NCBI RefSeq assembly: GCF_007995245.1
Contig: NZ_VCBA01000006.1
Coordinates: forward strand, 124,001-188,000
From: Tateyamaria sp. syn59
GTDB taxonomy: Bacteria > Pseudomonadota > Alphaproteobacteria > Rhodobacterales > Rhodobacteraceae
Direction of reading: 5' to 3'
DNA: 64,000 bases
The notes beneath the pieces were generated by a model that saw only the letters and a program-made list of their open reading frames with translations, did not search any database and was not told the origin of the DNA. Position numbers and translations under genes: made by a program. Below, piece after piece: positions 41,670 through 50,352 of this stretch. The first letter of the stretch is position 1. Each line of letters opens with the position of its first letter.

Positions 41670-42509
41670 ATGGCTAGCGTGCGTCGGATGATAAGTCGAC
41701 TTGCTATTGCCGCGCTGCTCAGCGTACTGCCAGCCCTCACCACCGCCCAGACCCAACGCGAGACCTGCCATATCGGCGTCCCCTGCGCGTTGGGCGACCG
41801 GTCCTACCATGTGCGTGAGCCCGACGGCTGGGACGGCACCAGCCCGATGCCGCTCCTCATCCACTTCCACGGCTGGCAGCGCACCGGCGCGTTACCGGTC
41901 CAGCACCAACGCATTTCTGACGCCACCCAAAGACGCGGGGTGCTGTTGATCGCCCCGAACGGCCTGCGCAAGACATGGAACATGTGGTCGGCAGAGACCG
42001 AGGATGTACAATTCGCAGCGGACGTCCTCGCCGATGTCGCCGCGCGATATCCCGTCGACCCCGACAACATCTTTCTGTCGGGCTATTCCTATGGCTCCAT
42101 CATGGCCTGGCGGGTGGCCTGTGATCGAGGCGCCGACCTGAATATCCGTGCGCTTCTGGGCATCTCCGGCACGATCAATCTGTCGGAAGACTGCGCTCAG
42201 GCGCCGGGCGAGGCGCGACATGTGCATGGGCTCAAGGACAACGTGCTCGACTATCCCTACGGCCCTGATGGCGACACGACCTACCCCGTGTCGCTCTGGC
42301 GCGACCGGTTGGATTGCTCCGACACGCAAACCGACCTTGGCGACTGGTCACAGGTCGATTTCCTGACCCTCACGCGCACCGAATGGCAGGACTGCGCGGG
42401 CGGCATCAAGGTCACGCTCGACACCCATCCGGGCGGGCATTTCATCCCCCATGGCTGGATCGCCCGGCAGTTGGATGAGCTTCTGGGCCGTGCGCCCGCC
42501 TATCCCTGA
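41670..42509 (+). CDS. Secreted alpha/beta hydrolase, LpqC/PHB-depolymerase-like
   Basis: 279 residues (ATG 41688 is an equally possible start). A signal peptide (MISRLAIAALLSVLPALTTA) leads into an esterase/polyhydroxybutyrate-depolymerase-like fold: oxyanion strand PLLIHFHGWQ, nucleophile elbow SGYSYGSIMAW (Ser), and a C-terminal HPGGHFIPHGW with the catalytic His. The substrate is unknown; feruloyl esterase or short-chain PHA depolymerase are possibilities. Sits between pheS and pheT. Confidence 0.8.
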   Translation: MASVRRMISRLAIAALLSVLPALTTAQTQRETCHIGVPCALGDRSYHVREPDGWDGTSPMPLLIHFHGWQRTGALPVQHQRISDATQRRGVLLIAPNGLRKTWNMWSAETEDVQFAADVLADVAARYPVDPDNIFLSGYSYGSIMAWRVACDRGADLNIRALLGISGTINLSEDCAQAPGEARHVHGLKDNVLDYPYGPDGDTTYPVSLWRDRLDCSDTQTDLGDWSQVDFLTLTRTEWQDCAGGIKVTLDTHPGGHFIPHGWIARQLDELLGRAPAYP

Positions 42510-42517
42510 CCGAACAG

Positions 42518-42576
42518 GGCGGACGACACGTCCGCCTTACGCGCGACACCTCGTAAGGCGGAGGTGCCCTCCGCCC
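42518..42576. repeat. Two family B palindromes between hydrolase gene and pheT
   Basis: GGCGGACG-ACA-CGTCCGCC (42518-42536) followed by TTACG, then inverted CGTAAGGCGGAGG-TGC-CCTCCGCC (42552-42575). The two copies face each other. The same GGCGG/CCGCCTTACG core is at 13849 and 32782. Confidence 0.75.
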
Positions 42577-42646
42577 CTCCCACGCTTGCACCTTGGGCCG
42601 AACTTTGCCATTGCAGGTCCGGTACTGGACTGCAGGGGATGCTCCC

Positions 42647-45043
42647 ATGAAATTCACGCTCAGCTGGCTCAAGCAGCACCTCGACACCATGGCTTCGGTG
42701 GACGAGATCACCTATGCGCTGACCGACCTTGGCCTTGAGGTCGAAGGGGTTGAGGACCGTGGGGCGAAGCTGGCCGACTTTACCATCGGCAAGGTGCTGA
42801 GCGCGGAAAAACACCCCGACGCGGACCGCCTGCGCGTGTGCCAGGTGGCCACGGACGAGGGCAAGAAGCAGATCATCTGCGGCGCCCCCAACGCCCGCGA
42901 GGGCATCACCGTCGTCGTGGCAAAGCCCGGCGTCTACGTCCCCGGCATCGACACCACCATCGGCGTGGGCAAAATCCGCGGGATAGAAAGCTTCGGCATG
43001 ATGGCCTCGGAACGCGAGATGGAGCTGTCGGACGAACATGACGGCATCATCGAACTGCCCTCGGGCGAAGTCGGCGATCGTTTCGTCGACTGGCTGGCCG
43101 AGAACGACCCGGCCAAGGTCGACCCGGTGATCGAGATCGCCATCACCCCCAACCGCCCAGATGCGTTGGGCGTGCGTGGCATCGCGCGCGATCTGGCGGC
43201 GCGGGGTCTGGGCAAGATGCGCCCAAACCCGGTGCCGGAGGTCGAGGGGGCCTTTGTCTCCGACATCACGGTCAGCATTGATGACGACACGCGCGATGGC
43301 TGCCCCGTCTTCTTCGGCCGCCTGATCCGGGGGGTGCAGAACGGCCCAGGCCCGGCGTGGCTGCAGGACCGCCTGCGCGCCATCGGCCTGCGCCCGATTT
43401 CCTTCCTTGTCGATGTGACCAACTACTTCACCTACGATCTGAACCGCCCGCTACACGTCTTTGATGCCGACAAGGTCGCGGGCAACCTGCGCGTGCACCG
43501 TGCCAAGGGCGGCGAGGAAATCGCGGCGCTGGACGAGAAAACCTACACCTTCCAGCCCGGTCAGATGATCATCTCTGACGACAATGGCCCGGAAAGCATT
43601 GCCGGTGTGATGGGTGGGGCCGAAACCGGCTGTACCGAAGAGACGGTGAACGTCTTTGTCGAAAGTGCCTACTGGGATCCGATCCAGATCGCCTATACGG
43701 GCCGCGCGCTCAAGATCAACTCGGACGCGCGCTACCGCTTTGAACGGGGCGTCGATCCGGCCTTCACGCCCGTGGGGCTGGACCATGCCTGCGCGATGAT
43801 CCTCGACCATGCAGGCGGGACTGCCTCCAGCATGATTAGCGCGGGTGCCATCCCCGACACCAGCCGCGCCTACCGACTGAACGCGGCGCGGGTGCAAAGC
43901 CTTGTTGGCATGGAGATCCATGAAAGCGAACAGCGCCAGACGTTGACCGCGTTGGGCTTCAAGCTCGAAGGGGATATGGCCCACGTGCCAAGCTGGCGCC
44001 CCGATGTGATGGGAGAGGCCGATCTGGTCGAGGAAGTGGCGCGTGTCGCCTCCCTGACCAGGCTGAAGGGCAAACCCTTGCCCCGCCTGACGGCGGGCGT
44101 GCCGAAGCCCGTCATGACTGTCAAGCAACGCCGCGAACAGATCGCGCGCCGGACAGCGGCAGCGCTCGGGTACAACGAATGCGTGACCTACAGCTTCATT
44201 GATCAGGCCTCGGCCAAGTTGTTCGGCGGTGGTGACGATGCCACGATGCTGGAGAACCCGATCTCCAGCGACATGAGCCACATGCGCCCAGCGCTGTTGC
44301 CCGGTCTGTTGCAGGCCGCGGCGCGCAATCAGGCGCGCGGCTTTGCTGATCTGGCGCTGTTCGAGGTTGGCCCGGCTTTCGATGGCGGAGAACCGGGGGA
44401 ACAGCACCTGCTCGTCTCTGGCCTGCTCGTGGGTCGCACCGGACCCAAGGACGTGCACGGCGCGTCCCGTCCCGTCGATGTCTATGACGTTAAGGCAGAT
44501 GCTGAGGCGATCCTCTCTGCCATCGGCGCACCCGCCAAGGTACAGATCATGCGCGGTGCGGACGCGTGGTGGCACCCTGGTCGCCACGGCAAGATTTGCC
44601 TCGGCCCGAAGAAAGTGCTGGGCATCTTTGGCGAATTGCACCCCCGCGTGCTTGAGGCGATGGATGTCAAAGGGCCGGCCATGGCGTTCACCCTCTGGCC
44701 TGCCGAAGTGCCACTGCCGCGCAAGGCCGGTGCCAACAAGGGCGCGCTGGAGATCAGCGACCTGCAGGCGGTCGAGCGTGACTTTGCCTTTGTCGTCGAT
44801 GCCGAGGTCGAGGCGCTGACCCTCGTGAACGCGGCCATGGGCGCTGACAAGGCGCTGATCGAAGATGTGCGCATCTTTGACGAGTTCATCGGCGGCTCTT
44901 TGGGCGAAGGCAAGAAGTCCCTCGCTCTGACCGTGCGCTTGCAGCCGAAGGATGCGACGCTCAAGGACGCGGATATCGAGGCCGTCGCGCAGAAGGTGGT
45001 CGAGAAGGTCACCAAGGCCACGGGCGGCACGCTGCGCGGGTAA
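42647..45043 (+). CDS. pheT: Phenylalanyl-tRNA synthetase beta subunit
   Basis: 798 residues, the usual length. MKFTLSWLKQHLDTMASVDE opens domain B1. An EMAP/tRNA-binding domain (HPDADRLRVCQVATDEGKKQ), B3/B4 editing region, B5 and the C-terminal anticodon-binding FDX-ACB domain (ISDLQAVERDFAFVVDAEVE) follow. AGGGGA lies about 7 bases before ATG 42647. An 18-residue in-frame extension is not supported. Confidence 0.97.
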   Translation: MKFTLSWLKQHLDTMASVDEITYALTDLGLEVEGVEDRGAKLADFTIGKVLSAEKHPDADRLRVCQVATDEGKKQIICGAPNAREGITVVVAKPGVYVPGIDTTIGVGKIRGIESFGMMASEREMELSDEHDGIIELPSGEVGDRFVDWLAENDPAKVDPVIEIAITPNRPDALGVRGIARDLAARGLGKMRPNPVPEVEGAFVSDITVSIDDDTRDGCPVFFGRLIRGVQNGPGPAWLQDRLRAIGLRPISFLVDVTNYFTYDLNRPLHVFDADKVAGNLRVHRAKGGEEIAALDEKTYTFQPGQMIISDDNGPESIAGVMGGAETGCTEETVNVFVESAYWDPIQIAYTGRALKINSDARYRFERGVDPAFTPVGLDHACAMILDHAGGTASSMISAGAIPDTSRAYRLNAARVQSLVGMEIHESEQRQTLTALGFKLEGDMAHVPSWRPDVMGEADLVEEVARVASLTRLKGKPLPRLTAGVPKPVMTVKQRREQIARRTAAALGYNECVTYSFIDQASAKLFGGGDDATMLENPISSDMSHMRPALLPGLLQAAARNQARGFADLALFEVGPAFDGGEPGEQHLLVSGLLVGRTGPKDVHGASRPVDVYDVKADAEAILSAIGAPAKVQIMRGADAWWHPGRHGKICLGPKKVLGIFGELHPRVLEAMDVKGPAMAFTLWPAEVPLPRKAGANKGALEISDLQAVERDFAFVVDAEVEALTLVNAAMGADKALIEDVRIFDEFIGGSLGEGKKSLALTVRLQPKDATLKDADIEAVAQKVVEKVTKATGGTLRG

Positions 45044-45046
45044 TAT

Positions 45047-45110
45047 CGGCCCCCGGGGGGGGGCAGCCCCCCGGACCTCCCGGAGTTTATCTGGCAAGAT
45101 GAAGGGCTGG
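45047..45110. repeat. Family A-related repeat between pheT and LysR gene
   Basis: CGGCCCCCGGGGGGGGGCAG then CCCCCCGGACCTCCCGGAG and TTTATCTGGCAAGATGAAGGG, a diverged version of the GGGGCxCTGCCCC element with its TATTTGGCCAGAAGAAGGG tail. It separates two convergent genes. Confidence 0.6.
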
Positions 45111-45111
45111 A

Positions 45112-45993
45112 TCAGCTCTCTGCCAACATGTCTGCAAGCAGGTCAAACACCAGCCTGATGCGTTTGCTGGTGTGTAGGTCGCGATGCGTGACGAGCCAGA
45201 CGGGGAAGGTCAGGTCGGTCTCGCCATCCAGTAGCCGCACGGCATCGTCGAATTGCGCCGCGATGTGGTCTGACATCGGAAACAGGCCAAATCCCTTGCG
45301 CATCATCTCCCATGTGGTGATCCCGCTGGTGGAGCCTGTGCGCAGGTTTTCCCGCGTGACCGGGATGCCCCGGTCTGCCATGGCCGCGATGAACCGATCA
45401 TCGTCTGCCATGCTGATGAAGTCATGGTCTTTCAGCGCGTTAACGGTCGCAGGCATACCGCGCCGCGCAACATAGTCCTTTGACGCATAGAGATGTGCCG
45501 ATGCGTCGTTGATCTTGCGCGCGATCAAGTCAGGCTCGGTCGGGCGCACATGGCGGATGGCAATATCCGCTTCGCGCTTGAGGATGTCGCGGATGTCATT
45601 GGCCGCGATAACATCGACCCGCAGGCGTGGCGCGAGACCGCGCAGTTTCAGCAGGGTATCCGGCAGCACATAGGCACTCATCATGTCGGATGCCGTGACA
45701 CGGATTGTGCCGTCGAGCCCCTGTGTGCGACCCTGCGCGATGACGCCGATGCGCTGGGCCGCGTCCCCCATCTTGCGCGCCTCGACCAGCAGGTCGCGCC
45801 CGGCATCCGTCAGGGTCATGGACCGGGCGGTGCGTTCGAACAGCGCGAGGCGCAATTCCTCCTCCAGCGCCGCGACCTGTCGTCCGATCGTGGGTTGCGT
45901 CAGCCCCAGTCGCCGCGCGGCAGCGGAGAGCGATCCGCTTTCCGCCGTGGCGAGGAATGCGCGCAGATGTGTCCAGTCGAAACCTTTGTCCAT
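45112..45993 (-). CDS. LysR-family transcriptional regulator
   Basis: 293 residues from ATG 45991-45993 (MDKGFDWTHLRAFLATAESG). The HTH is residues 8-65 (SLSAAARRLGLTQPTIGRQV), followed by a substrate-binding domain (IRVTASDMMSAYVLPDTLLK). Divergent from a SAM methyltransferase with an 84-base AT-rich gap carrying TATATATGC and TATATGCAT sequences, so probably controlling it and itself. A nine-residue extension is possible but lacks support. Confidence 0.88.
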   Translation of the reverse strand: MDKGFDWTHLRAFLATAESGSLSAAARRLGLTQPTIGRQVAALEEELRLALFERTARSMTLTDAGRDLLVEARKMGDAAQRIGVIAQGRTQGLDGTIRVTASDMMSAYVLPDTLLKLRGLAPRLRVDVIAANDIRDILKREADIAIRHVRPTEPDLIARKINDASAHLYASKDYVARRGMPATVNALKDHDFISMADDDRFIAAMADRGIPVTRENLRTGSTSGITTWEMMRKGFGLFPMSDHIAAQFDDAVRLLDGETDLTFPVWLVTHRDLHTSKRIRLVFDLLADMLAES

Positions 45994-46077
45994 GCAAATT
46001 TGTATATATGCCCTGCGCATAAGGTCAATTTTACGACGGTATCACTTGCCGTATATGCATGTGCGAAGGAGATAGAC

Positions 46078-46707
46078 ATGCAGACCAAAGCGCAATTCTG
46101 GGACCGGATCGCGGTCAAATACGCCGCGCAGCCGATAAGTGACCCCGACGCCTACGCCCAGACACTCGAACGGGTGTCGTCATACCTGAAGCCGACAGAC
46201 CGCGTTCTGGAACTCGGATGCGGCACCGGCAGCACGGCCCTGACGCTCGCGGAACATGCCGGGTCGATCCTCGCCACGGACTATTCCGAAGGCATGATCG
46301 CGCAGGCCACAGCGAAGATGGGAGTGGACAATGTCCGGTTCCTGCAAGCCGACGTTTTCAGCCCGGATTTGCAGGACGGCTCATATGACGTTGTGATGGC
46401 CTTCAACCTGTTTCACTTGGTGGTGGATGTCGACGCGGCGATGGCGCGGGTTCATGACCTGCTGGCACCCGGCGGGCTCTTCATCATCAAATCGCCCTGC
46501 ATTGGCGAGCGGTCGCTCGGGTTCAAGTTCGGCCTGTTGAAGCGGCTCATTCCGCTGATGCAGCTGGTGGGCAAGGCACCCTACGTGCGCTTTGACACCA
46601 TCGCCGATGTGGATGCGCGGATCACTCGAGCAGGCTTTGAAATCAATGAAACGGGCAACTACCCCATGCGCCCGCCCAATCATTTCGTGGTGGCGCGTCG
46701 GAGCTGA
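46078..46707 (+). CDS. SAM-dependent class I methyltransferase
   Basis: 209 residues. Motif I VLELGCGTGSTALTLAEHAG, acidic motif II ILATDYSEGM, and the MAFNLFHLVVDVDAAMARVH post-I region; RPPNHFVVARRS closes the domain. GAAGGAG lies 7 bases before ATG 46078. The long open frame upstream overlaps the LysR gene and is not coding. The substrate is unknown; the small soluble type fits small-molecule or quinone methylation. Divergent LysR regulator. Confidence 0.85.
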   Translation: MQTKAQFWDRIAVKYAAQPISDPDAYAQTLERVSSYLKPTDRVLELGCGTGSTALTLAEHAGSILATDYSEGMIAQATAKMGVDNVRFLQADVFSPDLQDGSYDVVMAFNLFHLVVDVDAAMARVHDLLAPGGLFIIKSPCIGERSLGFKFGLLKRLIPLMQLVGKAPYVRFDTIADVDARITRAGFEINETGNYPMRPPNHFVVARRS

Positions 46708-46769
46708 GCCTTGTTTTCGCGCGCTCAAAGCGCAGGTTAGGTGGAACGAAGGCAAGAGGGAAAGACGCG

Positions 46770-47216
46770 ATGCTCAATGTGTATTTGTCCGGTGAAATTC
46801 ACACCGATTGGCGCGAACAGATCATCGCGGGCGCGCAGGGGCTCGACGTCACCTTTTCCGCGCCAGTGACCGACCATGCCGCCAGCGACGATTGTGGTGT
46901 GGCGATCCTTGGATCTGAGGACCAAAAGTACTGGCACGACCACAAGGGTGCTATGGTGAACGCGATCCGCACCCGCAAGGGGATTGCGGATGCTGATGTG
47001 GTCGTCGTGCGCTTTGGTGAGCAGTACAAGCAGTGGAATGCCGCCTTTGACGCAGGCTATGCTGCGGCGCTCGGCAAGTCGCTGATCATTCTGCACGGGC
47101 CGGATCATGCCCACGCGCTGAAGGAAGTCGATGCCGCGGCACTGGCTGTCGCCGAAGAGCCTGGGCAGGTGGTTGAGATCTTGCGTTATGTGCTGACCGG
47201 ATCCTTGCCCGAATAG
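46770..47216 (+). CDS. YtoQ family protein
   Basis: 148 residues. MLNVYLSGEIHTDWREQIIA and VAILGSEDQKYWHDHKGAMV are the conserved YtoQ blocks, and the ADVVVVRFGEQYKQWNAAFD stretch resembles nucleoside 2-deoxyribosyltransferase-like folds. No biochemical role is established. Follows the methyltransferase by 62 bases on the same strand. Confidence 0.85.
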   Translation: MLNVYLSGEIHTDWREQIIAGAQGLDVTFSAPVTDHAASDDCGVAILGSEDQKYWHDHKGAMVNAIRTRKGIADADVVVVRFGEQYKQWNAAFDAGYAAALGKSLIILHGPDHAHALKEVDAAALAVAEEPGQVVEILRYVLTGSLPE

Positions 47217-47334
47217 GTCGGTCGTGTGGTACTGTTCCGGGCCTGTGGCCCGAAATGCGCCCACCCGCCGACCCAGGGTCACGCTTGTGGCGTGCCCGGT
47301 GCGCGCCTAGCCTCCCGAGAAAGGGGAGGCGCAT

Positions 47335-48939
47335 ATGAAATTCGATTACGTCATTGTGGGCGGAGGATCGGCGGGCTGCGTGATGGCTTCACGGTTCAGC
47401 GAAGATGCCTCTGTGTCCGTCTGCCTGATCGAAGCGGGCGGGGCTGGGCGCGATATATTCGTGCGTGCGCCGGCACTGGTGGCCGGCATGATCTCGGGTC
47501 GACCCAAGATCAACAACTGGGCCTTTCACACCGAACCACAGTCCGAGCTGAACGGGCGGTGCGGGTTCCAGCCGCGCGGGCGGACGCTGGGTGGCTCCAG
47601 CGCGATCAACGCCATGCTCTACGTCCGGGGCCACCGGAAGGATTATGACGAATGGGCTGATCTGGGGGCCGAGGGGTGGGACTGGGACAGCGTGCTGCCT
47701 TACTTCAAGCTGTCAGAGGGTAATGCGCGTGGAGCGGATGACCTGCATGGGGCGGAGGGACCCTTGCAGGTGGCCGAACAATCTGAACCGCGCCCGATTG
47801 CCCATGCTTTTGTCGAGGCTGCGGCCCAGCAGCAGGTGCGCGTGACGGACGATTTCAACGGGCCGCGACAGGAAGGTGTCGGGCTGTATCAGGTGACACA
47901 GCATCATACTGGCCCGGCCCGTGGCGAACGGTGTTCTGCGGCTGCGGCATACCTGCCCGCCCCAGTGCAGGCGCGCAGCAACCTGACCATCCTGACCCGT
48001 GCCATGGCGCAGAAGGTCGAGATGGATGGAACCCGGGCCACCGGCGTGCGGATCAAGCATCAGGGCAAGGTCAAACTGGTACAGGCGACGCGCGAGGTTA
48101 TCCTGTCCGGTGGTGCGTTCGGGTCGCCGCAGTTGCTGATGTTGTCGGGCATTGGTGCGCGGGATGAATTGGCGCAGCACGGTATCGACGTGGTCCATGA
48201 TCTGCCCGGTGTTGGTCAGAACTTGCAAGATCATCTGGACTACATCTTCAGCTATCACTCGAAACGGGACGATGTGGTGGGGTTGAACCCCTCCGGCCTG
48301 ATGGCGCTGGCCAAGGCCGGGTTGCAGTGGCGCAAGGATGGGACGGGGCTGTTCGCCTCGCCCTTTGCCGAAGGCGGTGCGTTCCTGCGCTCTGATCCGT
48401 CCGTGGATCGGCCCGATCTGCAATTGCATTTCGTCGTCGGGATCGTCGACCAGCACATGCGCAAGATCCATACGAAGTTCGGCTATTCCTGCCATGTTTG
48501 CGTGCTGCGCCCGCACAGCCGGGGGCATGTCGGCTTGCAGTCCCCCGATCCCGCAGCCCCTCCCCGCATTGATCCCGGGTATCTCACCGACAGGCGTGAC
48601 CTGGAGTTGATGATGAAAGGCGCGCGGCAGATGGAGGCGATCCTGACCGCGCCGCCGCTCGATCCGTGGCGGGGCAAACAGCTTTATGCCCATGACGGCA
48701 GCGATGCGGCGCTTGAGGCGGATATCCGGGCGCGGGCGGATACGATCTATCACCCAGTTGGCACTTGCCGGATGGGGCAGGACGACATGGCTGTGGCAGA
48801 CCCGGCGGGTCGCGTGCATGGGACCGAGGGCCTGCGGGTGGTGGATGCGTCGCTGATGCCGCGGCTTTTGGGTGGGAACACGAATGCCCCCACCATCATG
48901 ATGGCTGAAAAGATCAGCGCCGGGATGCGCGCCGCCTGA
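47335..48939 (+). CDS. GMC-family FAD oxidoreductase (choline/alcohol dehydrogenase-like)
   Basis: 534 residues. The FAD-binding [20 protein letters not shown] opens the protein; [20 protein letters not shown] and [19 protein letters not shown] are the two GMC signatures, and [16 protein letters not shown] with [14 protein letters not shown] provides the active-site His/Asn. Similar to BetA and alcohol dehydrogenase AlkJ, but no betaine genes are adjacent, so a general alcohol substrate is likely. GGGGAGG lies 8 bases upstream. A family A repeat follows. Confidence 0.88.
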   Translation: MKFDYVIVGGGSAGCVMASRFSEDASVSVCLIEAGGAGRDIFVRAPALVAGMISGRPKINNWAFHTEPQSELNGRCGFQPRGRTLGGSSAINAMLYVRGHRKDYDEWADLGAEGWDWDSVLPYFKLSEGNARGADDLHGAEGPLQVAEQSEPRPIAHAFVEAAAQQQVRVTDDFNGPRQEGVGLYQVTQHHTGPARGERCSAAAAYLPAPVQARSNLTILTRAMAQKVEMDGTRATGVRIKHQGKVKLVQATREVILSGGAFGSPQLLMLSGIGARDELAQHGIDVVHDLPGVGQNLQDHLDYIFSYHSKRDDVVGLNPSGLMALAKAGLQWRKDGTGLFASPFAEGGAFLRSDPSVDRPDLQLHFVVGIVDQHMRKIHTKFGYSCHVCVLRPHSRGHVGLQSPDPAAPPRIDPGYLTDRRDLELMMKGARQMEAILTAPPLDPWRGKQLYAHDGSDAALEADIRARADTIYHPVGTCRMGQDDMAVADPAGRVHGTEGLRVVDASLMPRLLGGNTNAPTIMMAEKISAGMRAA

Positions 48940-48973
48940 TCCGAAGGACGCCTGCGGCGACGATACTGTTTGA

Positions 48974-49018
48974 TTGGGGCTCTGCCCCAAACCCCGAGGT
49001 ATTTGGCCAGAAGAAGGG
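48974..49018 (+). repeat. Family A repeat between GMC oxidoreductase and GST genes
   Basis: GGGGCTCTGCCCC-AAACCCCG then AGGTATTTGGCCAGAAGAAGGG, the cleanest copy. Located between convergent genes. Confidence 0.78.
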
Positions 49019-49019
49019 A

Positions 49020-49718
49020 TCAGGGGCGGGGTGGGATGTTCTTGGCCTTGTCCACCGCGGGGCGGGCGTAGAAGCGGTCGAGATAGGCGATCAGGTTTTT
49101 GTGATTGTCCCAGCCGACCAGGTCCCGTGTGCCATAGAAGTTCAGGGCGTTCAGCCATGGGGCGATGGCGATGTCTGCAATGGAATACTGGCCGGTGATC
49201 CAGTCCTTGCCGTCAAGTTCCTTTTCCAGAACGGCGAGTAGGCGCTTGCCCTCGTCCACGTAGCGTTGCTGTGGGCGTTTGTCCTCCCACTGGCTGCCTG
49301 CGAATTTCACGAAGAAGCCCAGTTGCCCCAGCATGGGACCAAGGCCCCCCATCTGGAACATCAGCCATTGGATCACCTTGGCCTTGTCCGTTGCTGTGTC
49401 GCCCATCAGCTTGCCGGACTTTTCGGCCAGATAGATCAGGATCGCGCCGCTTTCGAACAGGCCCACGGGGGTGCCGTCGGGGCCGTTCGGGTCGATGATC
49501 GCGGGGATCTTGTTGTTGGGGTTCAGTGACAGGAATTCGGGGCTTTTGACGTCCGCATCTGCCAGCGTGACCAGATGCGCCTCATAAGGTATCTGCATCT
49601 CTTCCAGCGCGATGGACACCTTCACCCCATTGGGCGTCGGAAAGGAAAAGAGTTGCAGAACGGACGGGTCCTTGGGTCTCCATTTCTGCGTGATCGGAAA
49701 AGCGCTGAGGTCAGCCAT
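49020..49718 (-). CDS. Glutathione S-transferase (YfcG/nu-class-like)
   Basis: 232 residues. The thioredoxin-like N-domain with LQLFSFPTPNGVKVSIALEE, NPNNKIPAIID and FESGAILIYLAEKSG binds glutathione; the helical C-domain includes YSIADIAIAPWL. The PTPNG-type motif and length match the YfcG/YghU-like disulfide-bond oxidoreductase group. Monocistronic. Confidence 0.88.
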   Translation of the reverse strand: MADLSAFPITQKWRPKDPSVLQLFSFPTPNGVKVSIALEEMQIPYEAHLVTLADADVKSPEFLSLNPNNKIPAIIDPNGPDGTPVGLFESGAILIYLAEKSGKLMGDTATDKAKVIQWLMFQMGGLGPMLGQLGFFVKFAGSQWEDKRPQQRYVDEGKRLLAVLEKELDGKDWITGQYSIADIAIAPWLNALNFYGTRDLVGWDNHKNLIAYLDRFYARPAVDKAKNIPPRP

Positions 49719-49864
49719 GGGTCATCTCCTTGAAGCAATGGATCGGACATAGGCGAAATTCCCCCTCAAAATAGTCTTTGCCCTGTGAGGAGATGTGTTA
49801 ACCAATGTTCGCGCACGCACCAAAGAACAACATAAAGCGTGCGAGAGCCAACAAGGGACTAGAT

Positions 49865-50293
49865 ATGCTAAACGAGTTCAAAGACTTCATCGCCAAGGGC
49901 AATGTCATGGACATGGCCGTCGGGATCATCATCGGCGCGGCCTTTACCGCCATCGTCACATCGTTGGTGGGTGATCTGATCAACCCGATCATCGGCCTCT
50001 TCACCGGTGGTCTGGATTTCACCAACAACTATGCCGTTCTGGCGGGTGACGTGGCCGCAGGTGCGTCGCTGGAAGCCGCACGCGAAGCCGGGGCGGCTGT
50101 CTTTGCCTATGGTGCGTTCCTTATGGCGGTCATCAACTTCCTGATCATCGCCTTCGTGGTGTTCATGCTGGTGCGCTATGTGAACAAGGTCAAAGCGATG
50201 GCTGAGCAGCCGAAAGAGGAAGCGCCCGCCGAAGAACCGGGTCCAAGCGAGTTGGACATCCTGATCGAGATCCGCGATCAGCTTGCCAAGTAG
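49865..50293 (+). CDS. mscL: Large-conductance mechanosensitive channel
   Basis: 142 residues. N-terminal [20 protein letters not shown], the pore helix [20 protein letters not shown] and the second helix FGxFL-like [20 protein letters not shown], then a charged C-terminal helix [14 protein letters not shown]: typical MscL, releasing osmolytes on hypo-osmotic shock. AAGGGA lies 8 bases before ATG 49865; a 20-residue extension is rejected. A terminator follows. Confidence 0.95.
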   Translation: MLNEFKDFIAKGNVMDMAVGIIIGAAFTAIVTSLVGDLINPIIGLFTGGLDFTNNYAVLAGDVAAGASLEAAREAGAAVFAYGAFLMAVINFLIIAFVVFMLVRYVNKVKAMAEQPKEEAPAEEPGPSELDILIEIRDQLAK

Positions 50294-50316
50294 GCCTAGG
50301 CCAGCCCTATGAAAGC

Positions 50317-50348
50317 ACCGCCGCCCATACGCCATGGGCGGCGGTTTT
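50317..50348 (+). terminator. Rho-independent terminator after mscL
   Basis: Perfect 12-bp stem ACCGCCGCCCAT-ACGCC-ATGGGCGGCGGT followed by TTT, just before the convergent ald stop. Confidence 0.82.
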
Positions 50349-50352
50349 GCAG

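Noticed and set aside
40172-41743. 523-codon open frame antisense to pheS and the next genes
   Set aside because: Crosses several real genes and a repeat; composition typical of a shadow frame.
43451-45097. 548-codon open frame antisense to pheT
   Set aside because: Shadow of pheT; low-complexity Arg/His/Gly composition and no motif.
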